In this document: positions 40,710-49,769 of the stretch, piece after piece
Layout: every line of letters begins with the position of its first letter
Position numbering within the stretch: the stretch's first letter is position 1
Source of the DNA: Massilia pinisoli
Lineage (GTDB): Bacteria > Pseudomonadota > Gammaproteobacteria > Burkholderiales > Burkholderiaceae_D
Assembly (NCBI RefSeq): GCF_024753285.1
Contig: NZ_JANUGW010000004.1
Span: 248,001-312,000 of the forward strand
Direction: 5' to 3'
DNA: 64,000 nucleotides
The notes under the pieces: generated by a model
Told to the model about the DNA's origin: nothing
The model's input: the letters and a program-made list of their open reading frames with translations, nothing else
Database searches by the model: none
Made by a program: the position numbers and the translations under genes

Positions 40710-41162
40710 ATGTACCACGCCATCGTTCGCCGCAGGATCACGGCGGCATTCGCCGGCCTCAGTGCCGGACGCATCGAGGCCATCACGGACGAGCTCGCAC
40801 CGGATGCCGTGCATTACTTCGTCGGGTCGCATGCGCTGTCCGGCACGCGCCGCACGCCGGACGCCATCCGCGCGTGGTACGAACGCCTGCTGCGCCTGCT
40901 GCAGGGCATCCGGTTCACGTTGCACGAGGTCCGGGTATCGGGCTGGCCCTGGCGCACGCGGGTCGAGGCGATCTGGACCGAGACGAACTTGGGAACGGAT
41001 GGCGTGTGGACGTCGGCGGAGGGCGTCAACCTGATCGAGATCCGCTGGGGGCGCGTCACGAGCGTGCGCATCTACCCCGATACGGCCGCGCTGGAGCGGA
41101 CGCTGCAGCGCATCGCGGCCAAGGGCACTGCCGAGGCGCTGGCCGCACCGATCGTGTCCTGA
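40710..41162 (+). CDS. NTF2/SnoaL-like fold protein
   Basis: A 150-residue protein starting at ATG 40710, with GAGGAACG upstream. The SnoaL-like cone fold is suggested by ITAAFAGLSAGRIEAITDELAPDAVHYFVG, then TPDAIRAWYERLLRLLQGIRFTLHEVRVSGWPWRTRVEAIW and the strand NLIEIRWGRVTSVRIYPDT. These proteins include small isomerases, dehydratases and ligand binders. No specific activity is evident. It is probably cotranscribed with the DUF6404-like gene and converges with the heptosyltransferase-like gene. Confidence 0.78.
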   Translation: MYHAIVRRRITAAFAGLSAGRIEAITDELAPDAVHYFVGSHALSGTRRTPDAIRAWYERLLRLLQGIRFTLHEVRVSGWPWRTRVEAIWTETNLGTDGVWTSAEGVNLIEIRWGRVTSVRIYPDTAALERTLQRIAAKGTAEALAAPIVS

Positions 41163-41180
41163 GCCGCGGGCGGCGCCCGG

Positions 41181-42440
41181 TCAGGACGCTTGCGCGGCCA
41201 GTGCGGCCATCACTTCATCGACGCCGATCTTGTCGACCCAATCGTCGCGCCGCGCCACCGTGATGACGGTACTGTTGTGCTTGTCGATGGGCGCCCATTC
41301 CGGATTCTTCTGGCGCATCAGCGCGATGACGGGAACGTGCACGGCATTGGCCAGGTGCATGACGGCCGTCTCCACGGAGACGATCAGCTTGCACAGACTG
41401 AGGACGGCGGGCAGCTGGAAGAAATTATCTTCGGCGCTGAACAGGTGGGTATGCGCGAGGTCGTGGCCGGCGAACAGGGCGCGGGCGCGCGCGAGGTCTT
41501 CGGGGACGACGTTGACGATGAAGCCGGCATCGCGCCAGGCGTCGTCGCGCTGCATCGTGCGGATCAGTTCGATGACCCGCTCCAGGGGCCAGCTGCGTTC
41601 GATCGATTTGGAATACGCATTCACGAACACGACCTTCGGCGCCGCGGTGCCGCCGTTAAAACCCCAGGCGGCGAACTGCTTGCGCGCGTAGTCCATCCAT
41701 TGCGCGGGGATGGACAGCACGGGATAGCGGGCCGCAGGCGGGATCGCGATGCCGAACAGCTGCGTGAACCAGCCGGCGTAGATGTCGCTGATGTGCTGGT
41801 CGGGATGCGACGTGGCGGTGTAGGCCGGAATGAACGCGTCCAGCTTGCGGTAGATGAGGTGCTTGTGCAGGTCGTAGGGCCGTACGCGCTTCTTCTGGCC
41901 CACGACGAAGCCGTGCGGGCTGATCTTGCGGGCCAGGCTCGCATACTTGTGGCGATCGAGCACGCTGAGCGACACGACGATCGGATAATCCTGCTGCCGC
42001 GCTTCCTGGATGGACGCCTCGTACAGCGCCGGGCTGTACGTCTCGTTGTACACCTTGTCGAAGTACGGGCACTCGGCCAGCCAGTCGTACAGCGCGTATT
42101 TTTTCAGGTGCGGCCAGTCGGCCGCGTTGTTCGTGCGGCGCCGCTCGTCGACCCACATGTGGATCTTCAGGTGCGGGAATGCGCGCGCGAACGCGGCGAA
42201 GCAGCTTTGCAGGTACGTGAAGTCGCCCAACGCCAGGTGGACGATGAACAGGATCTTGTCGGACCTTGCCAGCAGCGCGCGATCGACGAGCGCCGTGTTG
42301 GCGGCCGTGTCCGCCATCCAGTCGCCATGGTGCGCGTCCAGCGCGTCGGCGTCGCCCTGCCGGACGTTGACGGGCGCGCGCGATTGCGCCCGGCGACCCC
42401 AGCTGTCCAGTTTCAGCGTCTGTTCACTCGAGATTTTCAT
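41181..42440 (-). CDS. Glycosyltransferase family 9 (heptosyltransferase-like)
   Basis: A 419-residue protein with the GT9 two-domain layout. The N-terminal domain starts late, after a 60-residue leader, at KILFIVHLALGDFTYLQS (the GxGD-like loop of heptosyltransferases). The C-terminal domain has VVFVNAYSKSIERSWPLERVIELI and the donor-site region SLCKLIVSVETAVMHLANAVHVPVIALM, matching the family D(T/S)xxxH pattern as VETAVMHLA, so the usual Asp is Glu. It likely transfers a sugar to lipopolysaccharide or another surface glycan, though no other LPS genes adjoin it. It has its own long AT-rich upstream region. Confidence 0.82.
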   Translation of the reverse strand: MKISSEQTLKLDSWGRRAQSRAPVNVRQGDADALDAHHGDWMADTAANTALVDRALLARSDKILFIVHLALGDFTYLQSCFAAFARAFPHLKIHMWVDERRRTNNAADWPHLKKYALYDWLAECPYFDKVYNETYSPALYEASIQEARQQDYPIVVSLSVLDRHKYASLARKISPHGFVVGQKKRVRPYDLHKHLIYRKLDAFIPAYTATSHPDQHISDIYAGWFTQLFGIAIPPAARYPVLSIPAQWMDYARKQFAAWGFNGGTAAPKVVFVNAYSKSIERSWPLERVIELIRTMQRDDAWRDAGFIVNVVPEDLARARALFAGHDLAHTHLFSAEDNFFQLPAVLSLCKLIVSVETAVMHLANAVHVPVIALMRQKNPEWAPIDKHNSTVITVARRDDWVDKIGVDEVMAALAAQAS

Positions 42441-42796
42441 GATGCGTTGTTGGAATCGAAAGGAAGGTCTCGTTCAAGACAGAGGCGCGTGGTCATTGGA
42501 CGGTTCCGTGAACTTGTAAAGACGTGAAAGTGTAGAGGGTGAATGGCCGGGATAGGGCAGCCGGAGCTGTAAAGTTGGGTAAAGCTTTTGTCAATAAATA
42601 ACAGGCCCTGATGACATGGACGTTGCGCGCCAACGCAACGCGAAGTGTTGGTTTGTAAATATTGCATTCCGTCAGTCTGCCAGAATGCATGGAAAAGCGA
42701 AGCACTGTTGACGTTACCATTTGTAAATGAGTGCCGATGTCGCATGGCGTGATGCTGCCATGCGACATTATGACGCCTCATGCGGCCGTCGGCGAG
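42441..42796. other. 356-bp intergenic region, low G+C
   Basis: Lies between the GT9-like gene start and the PRC-barrel gene stop. It holds a hairpin CGTTGCG-N6-CGCAACG (42621-42640) and a stronger one at 42737-42768. The rest is AT-rich sequence likely to contain the GT9 promoter. I see no credible coding sequence. Confidence 0.6.
42737..42768 (-). terminator. Hairpin downstream of the PRC-barrel gene
   Basis: ATGTCGCATGGC-N8-GCCATGCGACAT forms a perfect 12-bp stem 29 bp after the PRC-barrel stop. No clear T-run follows on the minus strand, so it is a terminator or an RNA-stabilising stem. Confidence 0.55.
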
Positions 42797-43459
42797 TCAG
42801 CCGAGGTTGCTGCCGCGGATCTTGCTGAGGTCCTTGTCGCCGCCGGCATTGCCGGGCCTTGGGTCGAGGCTGCCGCCGGCGCCGCCGCCCGCGCTGCCGC
42901 CCGACATCGAGCTGCCGGCACCCATGCCGGTATCGACCGACCCGGCGTGGCCGGCACCCATCGAGCCCATGCCGGCGCCCACGCCCGTGCCGCCGCCGAC
43001 CATGCCGCGCATCGCCACGTTCGGTCCCATGGTGGGCGCGCCCGCCCGCGTGGGGTCGGTGCCGTAGAAGCTGTGGATGTGCTGGGCCCATTGCGCGTCG
43101 GCCAAGTCGGGCCAGGCATTCTTGTCGAAGCCCGGTGCGTTCTGCATCTGGTTCTTGTCGATGTCGAGCACGAAGCGCTTGTTGACGGTGTCCAGGTGCA
43201 GGGCTTGCCAGGGTACGGCGAACAGCTTGTCGCCCATGCCCAGGAAGCCGCCGAACGACAGCACGGCGTAGGCGACCTGGCCGGTCTGCATGTCGAGCAT
43301 GATTTCCTTGATGTCGCCCAGGTCCTCGTCGGCGGCGTTGACGACGCTGTCGCCGATCAGGGTGTCGGCCCCCATCAGCGCGGGGCCGGGGCCGGCATGG
43401 CCGGCGCGGGTATGCGTGGCTTTGTACATGCCGTATTTGTCGCGATCTGCGTAGCTCAT
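42797..43459 (-). CDS. PRC-barrel protein with Gly/Met/Ser-rich C-terminal tail
   Basis: A 220-residue protein starting at ATG 43459 behind AGGAGGACAAG. The PRC-barrel domain covers about residues 28-110: ADTLIGDSVVNAADEDLGDI, LDMQTGQVAYAVLSFGGFLG, and KLFAVPWQALHLDTVNKRFVL. NAPGFDKNAWPDL follows, as in stress-related PRC proteins of proteobacteria. The last 70 residues are low-complexity (GMVGGGTGVGAGMGSMGAG, GSSMSGGSAGGGAGG) and probably disordered. Related PRC proteins often respond to envelope or osmotic stress. The glycine tail is unusual in length. Confidence 0.85.
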   Translation of the reverse strand: MSYADRDKYGMYKATHTRAGHAGPGPALMGADTLIGDSVVNAADEDLGDIKEIMLDMQTGQVAYAVLSFGGFLGMGDKLFAVPWQALHLDTVNKRFVLDIDKNQMQNAPGFDKNAWPDLADAQWAQHIHSFYGTDPTRAGAPTMGPNVAMRGMVGGGTGVGAGMGSMGAGHAGSVDTGMGAGSSMSGGSAGGGAGGSLDPRPGNAGGDKDLSKIRGSNLG

Positions 43460-43797
43460 CTTGTCCTCCTGGTGTCGATGATTGCAGGGCCGTCGGTGCG
43501 GCAACCATCCAGGGTAGCGGGGCCGGACGGCACGCGTTTGCGTTCACTCAATCGTGCCCGGTCGCGGCCCGCGCGATGCCAAAACCGACCCTCTGATACT
43601 AGCGACAATCGGAATGGCCGCGCGCCCGCTAGACGCGGGGAAAAAGCTTGCCGGCACGGCTTCCTGGGCGGCGCGAAAAGTAGCGTCACGTAATACTTGG
43701 TGAGAATCGAAGGCCACCCGCTGGACTATCATGCTGGGTCTGGTTCATGATCAATAGCGCAATACGAATCCCTGTTACCGCGCATGAAGGAGAAACG
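43460..43797. other. 338-bp intergenic region between divergent genes
   Basis: It separates the divergent PRC-barrel and LprI-like genes and should hold both promoters. I see no strong promoter match, palindrome or credible gene in it. Confidence 0.5.
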
Positions 43798-44169
43798 ATG
43801 AAACGATGGATGTTGGCAGTACTGATGTGCGCAGCCGGTGCCGCGCAGGCGAACTCGGCATGCGACAAGCCGAAGAAGGATTTCGACGGCCTGTATTGCC
43901 TGAACAAGGTGTATCAGGAAGCGGACAACGAGCTCAACAGCACTTACGGCAAGCTGGCCGGCAAGCTCGATGCGGACGGCAGGAAGCGCCTGAAGGCGGG
44001 CCAGCTGCAGTGGATCGACGAGCGGAACAACAACTGCTCGCGGCACGAGGGCAGCGCGTTCTACGTCAACCTCGAGTGCGCGACGGACACGACCGTCAAG
44101 CGCGGGCAATTCCTGCAGGACCGCCTGCGCGAGTGCGTGAGTTCGGGCTGCCAGAACAGCAAGCTGTAA
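43798..44169 (+). CDS. LprI-like (DUF1311) exported protein
   Basis: A 123-residue protein starting at ATG 43798 (AAGGAGAAACG upstream). After the signal peptide (KRWMLAVLMCAAGAAQA), the domain has six cysteines and the DUF1311 pattern NSACDKPKKDFDGLYCLNKVYQEADNELNSTYGKL, then RLKAGQLQWIDERNNNC and LECATDTTVKRGQFLQ. Family members include lysozyme inhibitors (LprI) and periplasmic proteins of unknown role. It may protect the cell wall from host or competitor lysozymes. The gene stands alone. Confidence 0.85.
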   Translation: MKRWMLAVLMCAAGAAQANSACDKPKKDFDGLYCLNKVYQEADNELNSTYGKLAGKLDADGRKRLKAGQLQWIDERNNNCSRHEGSAFYVNLECATDTTVKRGQFLQDRLRECVSSGCQNSKL

Positions 44170-44190
44170 AGCCCGGCGGCCGCGCGCGGA

Positions 44191-45051
44191 TCAGTCCAGG
44201 TCCGACGCGTCGTGCCGCTCCAGCACCTGTTCCTCGGGTTTGCCGCGCACGCGGTTGACCTTGCGGCCGCGGATCACGGCCGGCCGCGCGCGCACTTCGT
44301 CGGCCCAGCGGCGCACCTGCTGGTACTGGTGCACGCCGAGGAATTCGGCGGCGTCGTACAGCTCGCCCAGCACGAGGCCGCCGTACCACGGCCAGATCGC
44401 CATGTCGGCGATGGTGTAGTCGTCGCCCGCGACGAAGCGGCGCCCGGCCAGCAGGCGGTCGAGCACGTCCAGCTGGCGCTTCGTCTCCATCGCGTAGCGG
44501 TTGATCGGGTATTCCAGCTTTTCCGGCGCGTAGGCGTAGAAGTGGCCGAAGCCGCCGCCGACGAACGGCGCCGAGCCCATCTGCCACATCAGCCAATTGA
44601 AGGTTTCCGTGCGCGCCTGGATGTCCTTCGGCAGGAACGCGCCGCCGAATTTTTCCGCCAGGTAGACGAGGATCGAGCCAGACTCGAACACGCGCACGGG
44701 CGCCGCGCCGCTGCGGTCGACGAGGGCAGGGATCTTCGAATTCGGATTGATCTCGACGAAGCCGCTGCCGAACTGGGCGCCCTCGTTGATGCGGATGAGC
44801 CAGGCATCGTATTCCGCGCCCGCATGGCCCGCGGCCAGCAGTTCCTCCAGCATGATCGTGACCTTTTGCCCGTTCGGCGTGCCCAGCGAATACAGTTGCA
44901 GCGGATGCTTGCCGACCGGCAGTTCCTGCTCGTGGGTCTTGCCCGCGATGGGCCGGTTGATGCTGGCGAACGCGCCGCCGGACGGCGTCGCCGGCGACCA
45001 GACGCGCGGCGGGACGTAGGGGGACGTGAACGGGTTCGTGGGGTCAGCCAT
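44191..45051 (-). CDS. yghU: Glutathione-dependent disulfide-bond oxidoreductase YghU-like (GST family)
   Basis: A 286-residue GST of the YghU/nu class, which is longer than other GSTs because of its N-terminal extension (FTSPYVPPRVWSPATPSGGAFASINRPIAG). The thioredoxin-like domain has LQLYSLGTPNGQKVTIMLEE and NPNSKIPALVD, and FESGSILVYLAEKFG at the end of the domain. The helical domain has AGDDYTIADMAIWPWYGG. It would reduce disulphides or organic peroxides with two glutathiones. It follows the Hsp70 operon by 78 bp on the same strand and could be a late member. Confidence 0.93.
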   Translation of the reverse strand: MADPTNPFTSPYVPPRVWSPATPSGGAFASINRPIAGKTHEQELPVGKHPLQLYSLGTPNGQKVTIMLEELLAAGHAGAEYDAWLIRINEGAQFGSGFVEINPNSKIPALVDRSGAAPVRVFESGSILVYLAEKFGGAFLPKDIQARTETFNWLMWQMGSAPFVGGGFGHFYAYAPEKLEYPINRYAMETKRQLDVLDRLLAGRRFVAGDDYTIADMAIWPWYGGLVLGELYDAAEFLGVHQYQQVRRWADEVRARPAVIRGRKVNRVRGKPEEQVLERHDASDLD

Positions 45052-45129
45052 TGCTCATCTCCTCTGTGAAGCTGTGGGAGAAGCGATGATGCCTCAAAAG
45101 CCGGATTGCTGCTGTCGCGCAGCCTACGA

Positions 45130-47919
45130 TCAGCGCAGGAGTTTTAACCCCGGCGGCAGCGCGTCGCCGAACATCCTCGTGCTGGTTTCCTGGTCCAGCT
45201 CGACGACGTCGCGCACCTGCGCCGACCAGCTCGCAGGCGCGCCCGCGGCCGCCAGCTTTTGCAGGACTTGCGCGCGCAGCGCCTCGTCGATGTCGCGCGT
45301 GCGGTCGCCCGTTTTGCGCGCCAGGTGGGCGGCGGCGAAGCCGGCCGGTTCGATCCGCTTCCAGTCCAGGGTCATGAGTTCCGTCAGCCAGCGGCCGGCC
45401 GCATCCGGCGGCGCCACCTCGTGCGCGCTGCCGTGCAGCGGCGCGCGGGCGCCCACGCGCGCGAGGGCCCACAGATAGCGCGCATACGTCGCGGCTGCCT
45501 TCGCATCGGGCTTCGGCGACGGCGGGATGGCCATGATGCGACCGACCATCCAGTCCCCGATCTCCGCTTTATAGGCGGCCGGGATGCGTTCCAGCGAGGC
45601 GCCCAGGCGCAGCATGTCGTCCTCGCTGCCGTCGACGAGCGTGGCGGGACGCTTCGCCCGGTCGGCCGGCTCGGCCTGCAGGTTGAACGCGAAGTCGTCG
45701 AGGAGGCGCAGCTGCGCATCCGTGGACAGGCCGCCGGCCACGCGCCGCCACAAGGTCCACCATTCGGCGCGGACCTGGGTGTCCTTGAAATACTGCGCGC
45801 CCGCCGGGAACAGGGCCCATAGCTGCTGGATGCGCCAGTCGTCGAGCGGGTCGCCGAAGCCGGGCCGCAGGCACCATCCGGCCAGGTTGAGCCATACGCG
45901 CTCGTGCTCGGCCGAGCGGCGCCGGCCTTTCGCGCGTTCCAGCAGCGCGTCGAACAGGCGGCGCAGCAGCGGCGTCTCCCACCGTTCGCGCCCGCCCAGC
46001 ACGTGTTCGAGCGCGCCGCGCAACTGGCGCACTTCGCGCACCTCGACCTGCTGGTTGCGCGCGCCGAAGATGCGGTCGATGCGCTTGATGGCCTCGTCGA
46101 GCTGCGGATGCACGATATCGACACTGGCTGGCGCTTCCTCTTCTCCGCGCAGCTGGAATTCCAGGCGCCAGCGCTGGCCGCTGCCATCCTCGGCCACGCA
46201 GGCCATCTCCAGCGTGCCCAGTTCCGACAACGCGGCCGCGAGCCGCACGGGAATCGACGCCGTCTTCGCATCGTGCGCGCGCAGCACGGTGGCAATGGCC
46301 GGCAGGCGCACGACGTCGGCCGAATCGAGATCGACGAGATCGCCCGCCGCGGCCGTATCGGCGACGGTGGAGACGAGGTGGAAGCGAACAGGCCGGCCCA
46401 GGCGCAGCGCGAAGCTGCGGTCCGCCAGCGTGATTTCCTCGCCGGCGCGGGCGCCGCGCGACAGCACGCACACGGCGCGCAGGCGTTCGCCTTCCTCGAG
46501 GATCAGGTAGTAGCTGCGCGCCGAGCCGCTCTCGATGGCGGGCGCAAGCCCGGCCCGCGCGAGCGAATACGCGACGGCGCCGCGCGCGACGGCGACGTCC
46601 GGATCGGCATTGTGCAGCACGCGGACCGGTGCGCCGCGCCACGCGGACAGCACGTCGGCCAACCGCTGCGCCAGCGCTTGTCCGCGGAACACGCCGCCAT
46701 TCAGCAGCAGCGTGTCGGGGATGGGCAGGCGGCCGTCGTCACCGATTCCCAATGCCTCGCGCGCCGCCTGCGCGTGCTGGCGCAGGAAGCCCGCCAGATG
46801 GCGCGTGATGGCCGGGTCGCTCGCGTACGGCAGGCCGAATTCGACGATGCCGGCGCGGGCCCGCTGCGGGCCTTCCTGTGCGGCGTTCATGGGGAAGAAG
46901 CCGTCCAGCACGATGCGCTCGACGTCGGCCTTGGTAATCGTCGCGGAGCGGCTTGCGCCGATGAGACGCGAACCGCTGCCCAGCAGCGTCACGGCCACTT
47001 CGTCAGGCGCATCGGGCGCGAGCAGCTGTTCCTTCGCGGCGCGGCAGCGTTCCGTCAGTTGCGTGAGGCGGCCGGCCGACAGGCGCTGGCTGTTGCCCAG
47101 GCGCGATTCCGCGAGGTGGGCGAGGGCGAGATCCATATTGTCGCCGCCAAGGATCAGGTGATTGCCCACGCCGATCCGTGACAGCGTCGGCTCGCCATCC
47201 TTGAGTTCCACCTTGACGAGCGTGAAGTCGGTGGTGCCGCCGCCCACGTCGGCGACGAGCACTAGCTTCGCATCGGCGAGATCGACCGACAGGGTAGTGC
47301 GGTGGCGTTGCAGCCAGTCGTACAACGCGGCCTGCGGTTCTTCCAGCAGGCGCACGTCGGGCAGGCCGGCGAGATGGGCCGCTTCCAGGGTGAGGGCGCG
47401 CGCGCCTTCGTCGAACGATGCCGGGATCGTGAGGACGATCTCCTGCCGTTCCAGCGGACGATCGGAGAAGCGGTGATTCCACGCCGCGCGCAGGTGCGCG
47501 AGATAGCTGGCGCTCGCGGCGAGCGGCGAGATTTTCGGCACGTCGTCCGGCGCGCCCCATGGCAGGATGGCCGCCGTGCGGTCCACGCCCGGATGCGACA
47601 GCCAGCTTTTTGCCGACGCGACGAGCCGCCCAGGCGACACCGCGCCAAGACTGCGCGCGAGACGCCCGGTGGCCACGCGCTCCACGCCGCCCACATCGGG
47701 CTCGGACCACGGCAGTTGCAGCGCGTCCGGCGCGAGTTCGCCGGCCAGCGGGTGGTAGCGGTTCGACGGCAGCAGCGGCGCCGTGTCCACTTCGCCCGGC
47801 GCCACCAGTTGCGGGATGGCGAAGGTGGCGACGTGGTCCGACCCGGCGTCGGCATAGGCCAGCACCGTGTTGGTGGTGCCGAGGTCGATGCCGACGCGGG
47901 CTGCTGCGGTGCGGGTCAC
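45130..47919 (-). CDS. Large Hsp70-family protein with C-terminal DUF3731-type extension
   Basis: A 929-residue Hsp70 homologue, about 290 longer than DnaK. The ATPase domain is intact at key sites: phosphate loop 1 VGIDLGTTNTVLAY, phosphate loop 2 LVADVGGGTTDFTL, adenosine region LLLNGGVFRGQALAQRL. A beta-sandwich substrate domain follows (about 500-620). The last 300 residues form a helical, Trp-rich region (GWCLRPGFGDPLDDWRIQQL, AEWWTLWRRVAGGL) of the DUF3731 type in place of the DnaK lid. It starts at GTG 47919, overlapping the preceding Hsp70 gene by four bases (GTGA). No DnaJ or GrpE gene is near. The client is unknown. Confidence 0.9.
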   Translation of the reverse strand: MTRTAAARVGIDLGTTNTVLAYADAGSDHVATFAIPQLVAPGEVDTAPLLPSNRYHPLAGELAPDALQLPWSEPDVGGVERVATGRLARSLGAVSPGRLVASAKSWLSHPGVDRTAAILPWGAPDDVPKISPLAASASYLAHLRAAWNHRFSDRPLERQEIVLTIPASFDEGARALTLEAAHLAGLPDVRLLEEPQAALYDWLQRHRTTLSVDLADAKLVLVADVGGGTTDFTLVKVELKDGEPTLSRIGVGNHLILGGDNMDLALAHLAESRLGNSQRLSAGRLTQLTERCRAAKEQLLAPDAPDEVAVTLLGSGSRLIGASRSATITKADVERIVLDGFFPMNAAQEGPQRARAGIVEFGLPYASDPAITRHLAGFLRQHAQAAREALGIGDDGRLPIPDTLLLNGGVFRGQALAQRLADVLSAWRGAPVRVLHNADPDVAVARGAVAYSLARAGLAPAIESGSARSYYLILEEGERLRAVCVLSRGARAGEEITLADRSFALRLGRPVRFHLVSTVADTAAAGDLVDLDSADVVRLPAIATVLRAHDAKTASIPVRLAAALSELGTLEMACVAEDGSGQRWRLEFQLRGEEEAPASVDIVHPQLDEAIKRIDRIFGARNQQVEVREVRQLRGALEHVLGGRERWETPLLRRLFDALLERAKGRRRSAEHERVWLNLAGWCLRPGFGDPLDDWRIQQLWALFPAGAQYFKDTQVRAEWWTLWRRVAGGLSTDAQLRLLDDFAFNLQAEPADRAKRPATLVDGSEDDMLRLGASLERIPAAYKAEIGDWMVGRIMAIPPSPKPDAKAAATYARYLWALARVGARAPLHGSAHEVAPPDAAGRWLTELMTLDWKRIEPAGFAAAHLARKTGDRTRDIDEALRAQVLQKLAAAGAPASWSAQVRDVVELDQETSTRMFGDALPPGLKLLR

Positions 47920-49769
47920 TGCTCGGTGCTGCGGACGTCGAACTCGACTTTCCAGCGCTGGCCGTCACGGGCCACGGCCACCAGTTCCAGGGTGCCCGCT
48001 TCCGTCGCCACCGCGTGCAGCTTGACCTGCACGACGTCGCCCGGCGTGCGGCCATCCGCCGGCAAGGTCGCCTGGATCTCGTTCAATTCCTGCAGCTCGT
48101 CCGTGCTCCACGATTCGAGCACGTCGCCAATGTGGTCCTGGCGGCGCACGCTCGAGCCGAAGAAGCGGAAGTGCACGGGCTCGCCCACGACGAGGCCGAA
48201 TTCCTGGCCCGGCAATTCCAGCTCGCTGCCTTCCTCCATGCCGAACGGTGCCACGCACAGCGCTTCCAGCGGCGGTTCGAAGCCGGGGATCGCGGGCATG
48301 GCCGATTCGACGCCGACGTAGTAGGAACGGGCCGTGCCGCCGCGGATGCGCACGCCGCCGCCGCGCCGCGCATAGCCGTAGTAGGCCGCGCCGCGCGCGA
48401 CGGCGAGGTCGAGGTCCGCGCCTTCCAGCATGCGCGCGCCGTCCGCGCCTTCCGCCGCGAGCCAGTCGTTCAGCGTGTCCATCACGCGCCGGGAGAGGAT
48501 GTCCGACTTGAACACGCCGCCGTTGAACAGCACGGCGGTCGGATGCAGGAACGTGTGGGCCGGGTTGGTCGTAAAACCTTCCAGTTCCGCCGTGGCGCCG
48601 GCCTGGCGGGCGAGGAACGCGGCGAGGTGGCGCGTGATGGCGGCGTCCTGCGCGTACGGCAGGCCCACTTGCGTCAGGCCCGCGCGCGTGCGCACGGCCG
48701 GGCGCGCGCTGGCGTCCACGCGCGGGAAGAAGCCGTCCGTGATGAACGTCGTGACTTCGTCGCGCGTGAGTTCAGTGCGGATCGAGCCGCCGATCAGCTT
48801 CGAACCGCGGCTCGGCACGACGATGGGCCACGTGGTCGCGTCGGCATCCGCGAGCAGGTGTTCCTTGGCGCCGCGGCACGCGTAGGTGAGGGCGCGCATC
48901 TGCCACGCATCCAGCTGCGTGCCGTTCGCCTGCAGTTTGCGTGCGACGAGGTGGGCCAGCGCGAGATCCATATTGTCGCCGCCCAGCAGGATGTGGTCGC
49001 CGACGGCGACGCGGTGCGGTTCCAGGTTGCCGTCGCGTTCGAGGATGGCGATCAGCGAGAAGTCGCTCGTGCCGCCGCCCACGTCGACGACGAGCACGAT
49101 GTCGCCGGCTTTCACCTGCTTGCGCCAGCGGCCGCCACTGCCCTGGATCCAGCTGTACAGCGCGGCCTGCGGTTCTTCCAGCAAGGTCGGGTTGCCGTAG
49201 CCGGCGCTGTGCGCGGCTTCCGCCGTCAGTTCGCGCGCGGCCGGGTCGAACGATGCGGGAATCGTCACGGTGACGGCTTGCCGTTCGAACGGCGCGTCCG
49301 GATGCGCGGCATTCCACGCGGCCTTCAGGTGTGCGAGATAGTGCGTGGATGCCGCCAGCGGCGACACGCGCTCGACTTCTTCCGGCGCGTCCGTCGGCAG
49401 GATCGGGGCGCGGCGGTCCACGCTCGGGTGGCTCAGCCAGCTCTTCGCCGACGACACGAGGCGGATCGGCGTGCCAGCGCCGCGGCTACGTGCCATTTCG
49501 CCGACGACGGGCGCGGCCTGGCCGTTCGTCCACGGCAGCGCGAGGTCGCCCGGCGCCAGCTCGTCCGGGTGCGGCAGGTACAGGAACGAGGGCAGCAGCG
49601 GCAGCGCCTCGACGGTGCCGGGGCCGCTCAGTTGCGGGACGCCCAGTACGCCCTGGTCGGCCTTCTCGCCGTCGCTGGCCTGCAGGTCGACGTACGACAG
49701 CGCGCTGTGCGTCGTGCCGAGGTCGATGCCGATGGCGTAGCGGGCGTCGTTGGTGGTCACGTCGTTCAC
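47916..49769 (-). CDS. Hsp70-family protein, lidless form
   Basis: A 617-residue Hsp70 relative with ATPase motifs AIGIDLGTTHSALSY, VLVVDVGGGTSDFSL and VLFNGGVFKSDILSRRV, and a shorter C-terminal beta domain. DnaK's helical lid and EEVD-like tail are missing. It is similar in layout to the first 620 residues of the downstream 929-residue protein (both have SAKSWLSHP and HILLGGDNMDLALAHL-type blocks), so the two look like ancient duplicates. It starts with GTG 49769 in a GTGA overlap with the DUF2760 gene and ends in another with the next gene. Equal amounts of all three proteins are therefore expected. Confidence 0.9.
   Translation of the reverse strand: MNDVTTNDARYAIGIDLGTTHSALSYVDLQASDGEKADQGVLGVPQLSGPGTVEALPLLPSFLYLPHPDELAPGDLALPWTNGQAAPVVGEMARSRGAGTPIRLVSSAKSWLSHPSVDRRAPILPTDAPEEVERVSPLAASTHYLAHLKAAWNAAHPDAPFERQAVTVTIPASFDPAARELTAEAAHSAGYGNPTLLEEPQAALYSWIQGSGGRWRKQVKAGDIVLVVDVGGGTSDFSLIAILERDGNLEPHRVAVGDHILLGGDNMDLALAHLVARKLQANGTQLDAWQMRALTYACRGAKEHLLADADATTWPIVVPSRGSKLIGGSIRTELTRDEVTTFITDGFFPRVDASARPAVRTRAGLTQVGLPYAQDAAITRHLAAFLARQAGATAELEGFTTNPAHTFLHPTAVLFNGGVFKSDILSRRVMDTLNDWLAAEGADGARMLEGADLDLAVARGAAYYGYARRGGGVRIRGGTARSYYVGVESAMPAIPGFEPPLEALCVAPFGMEEGSELELPGQEFGLVVGEPVHFRFFGSSVRRQDHIGDVLESWSTDELQELNEIQATLPADGRTPGDVVQVKLHAVATEAGTLELVAVARDGQRWKVEFDVRSTEQ

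Noticed and set aside
42437..42781. Reading frames upstream of the GT9-like gene
   Set aside because: His/Trp-rich translations with no family, in AT-rich sequence that looks like a promoter and hairpins.
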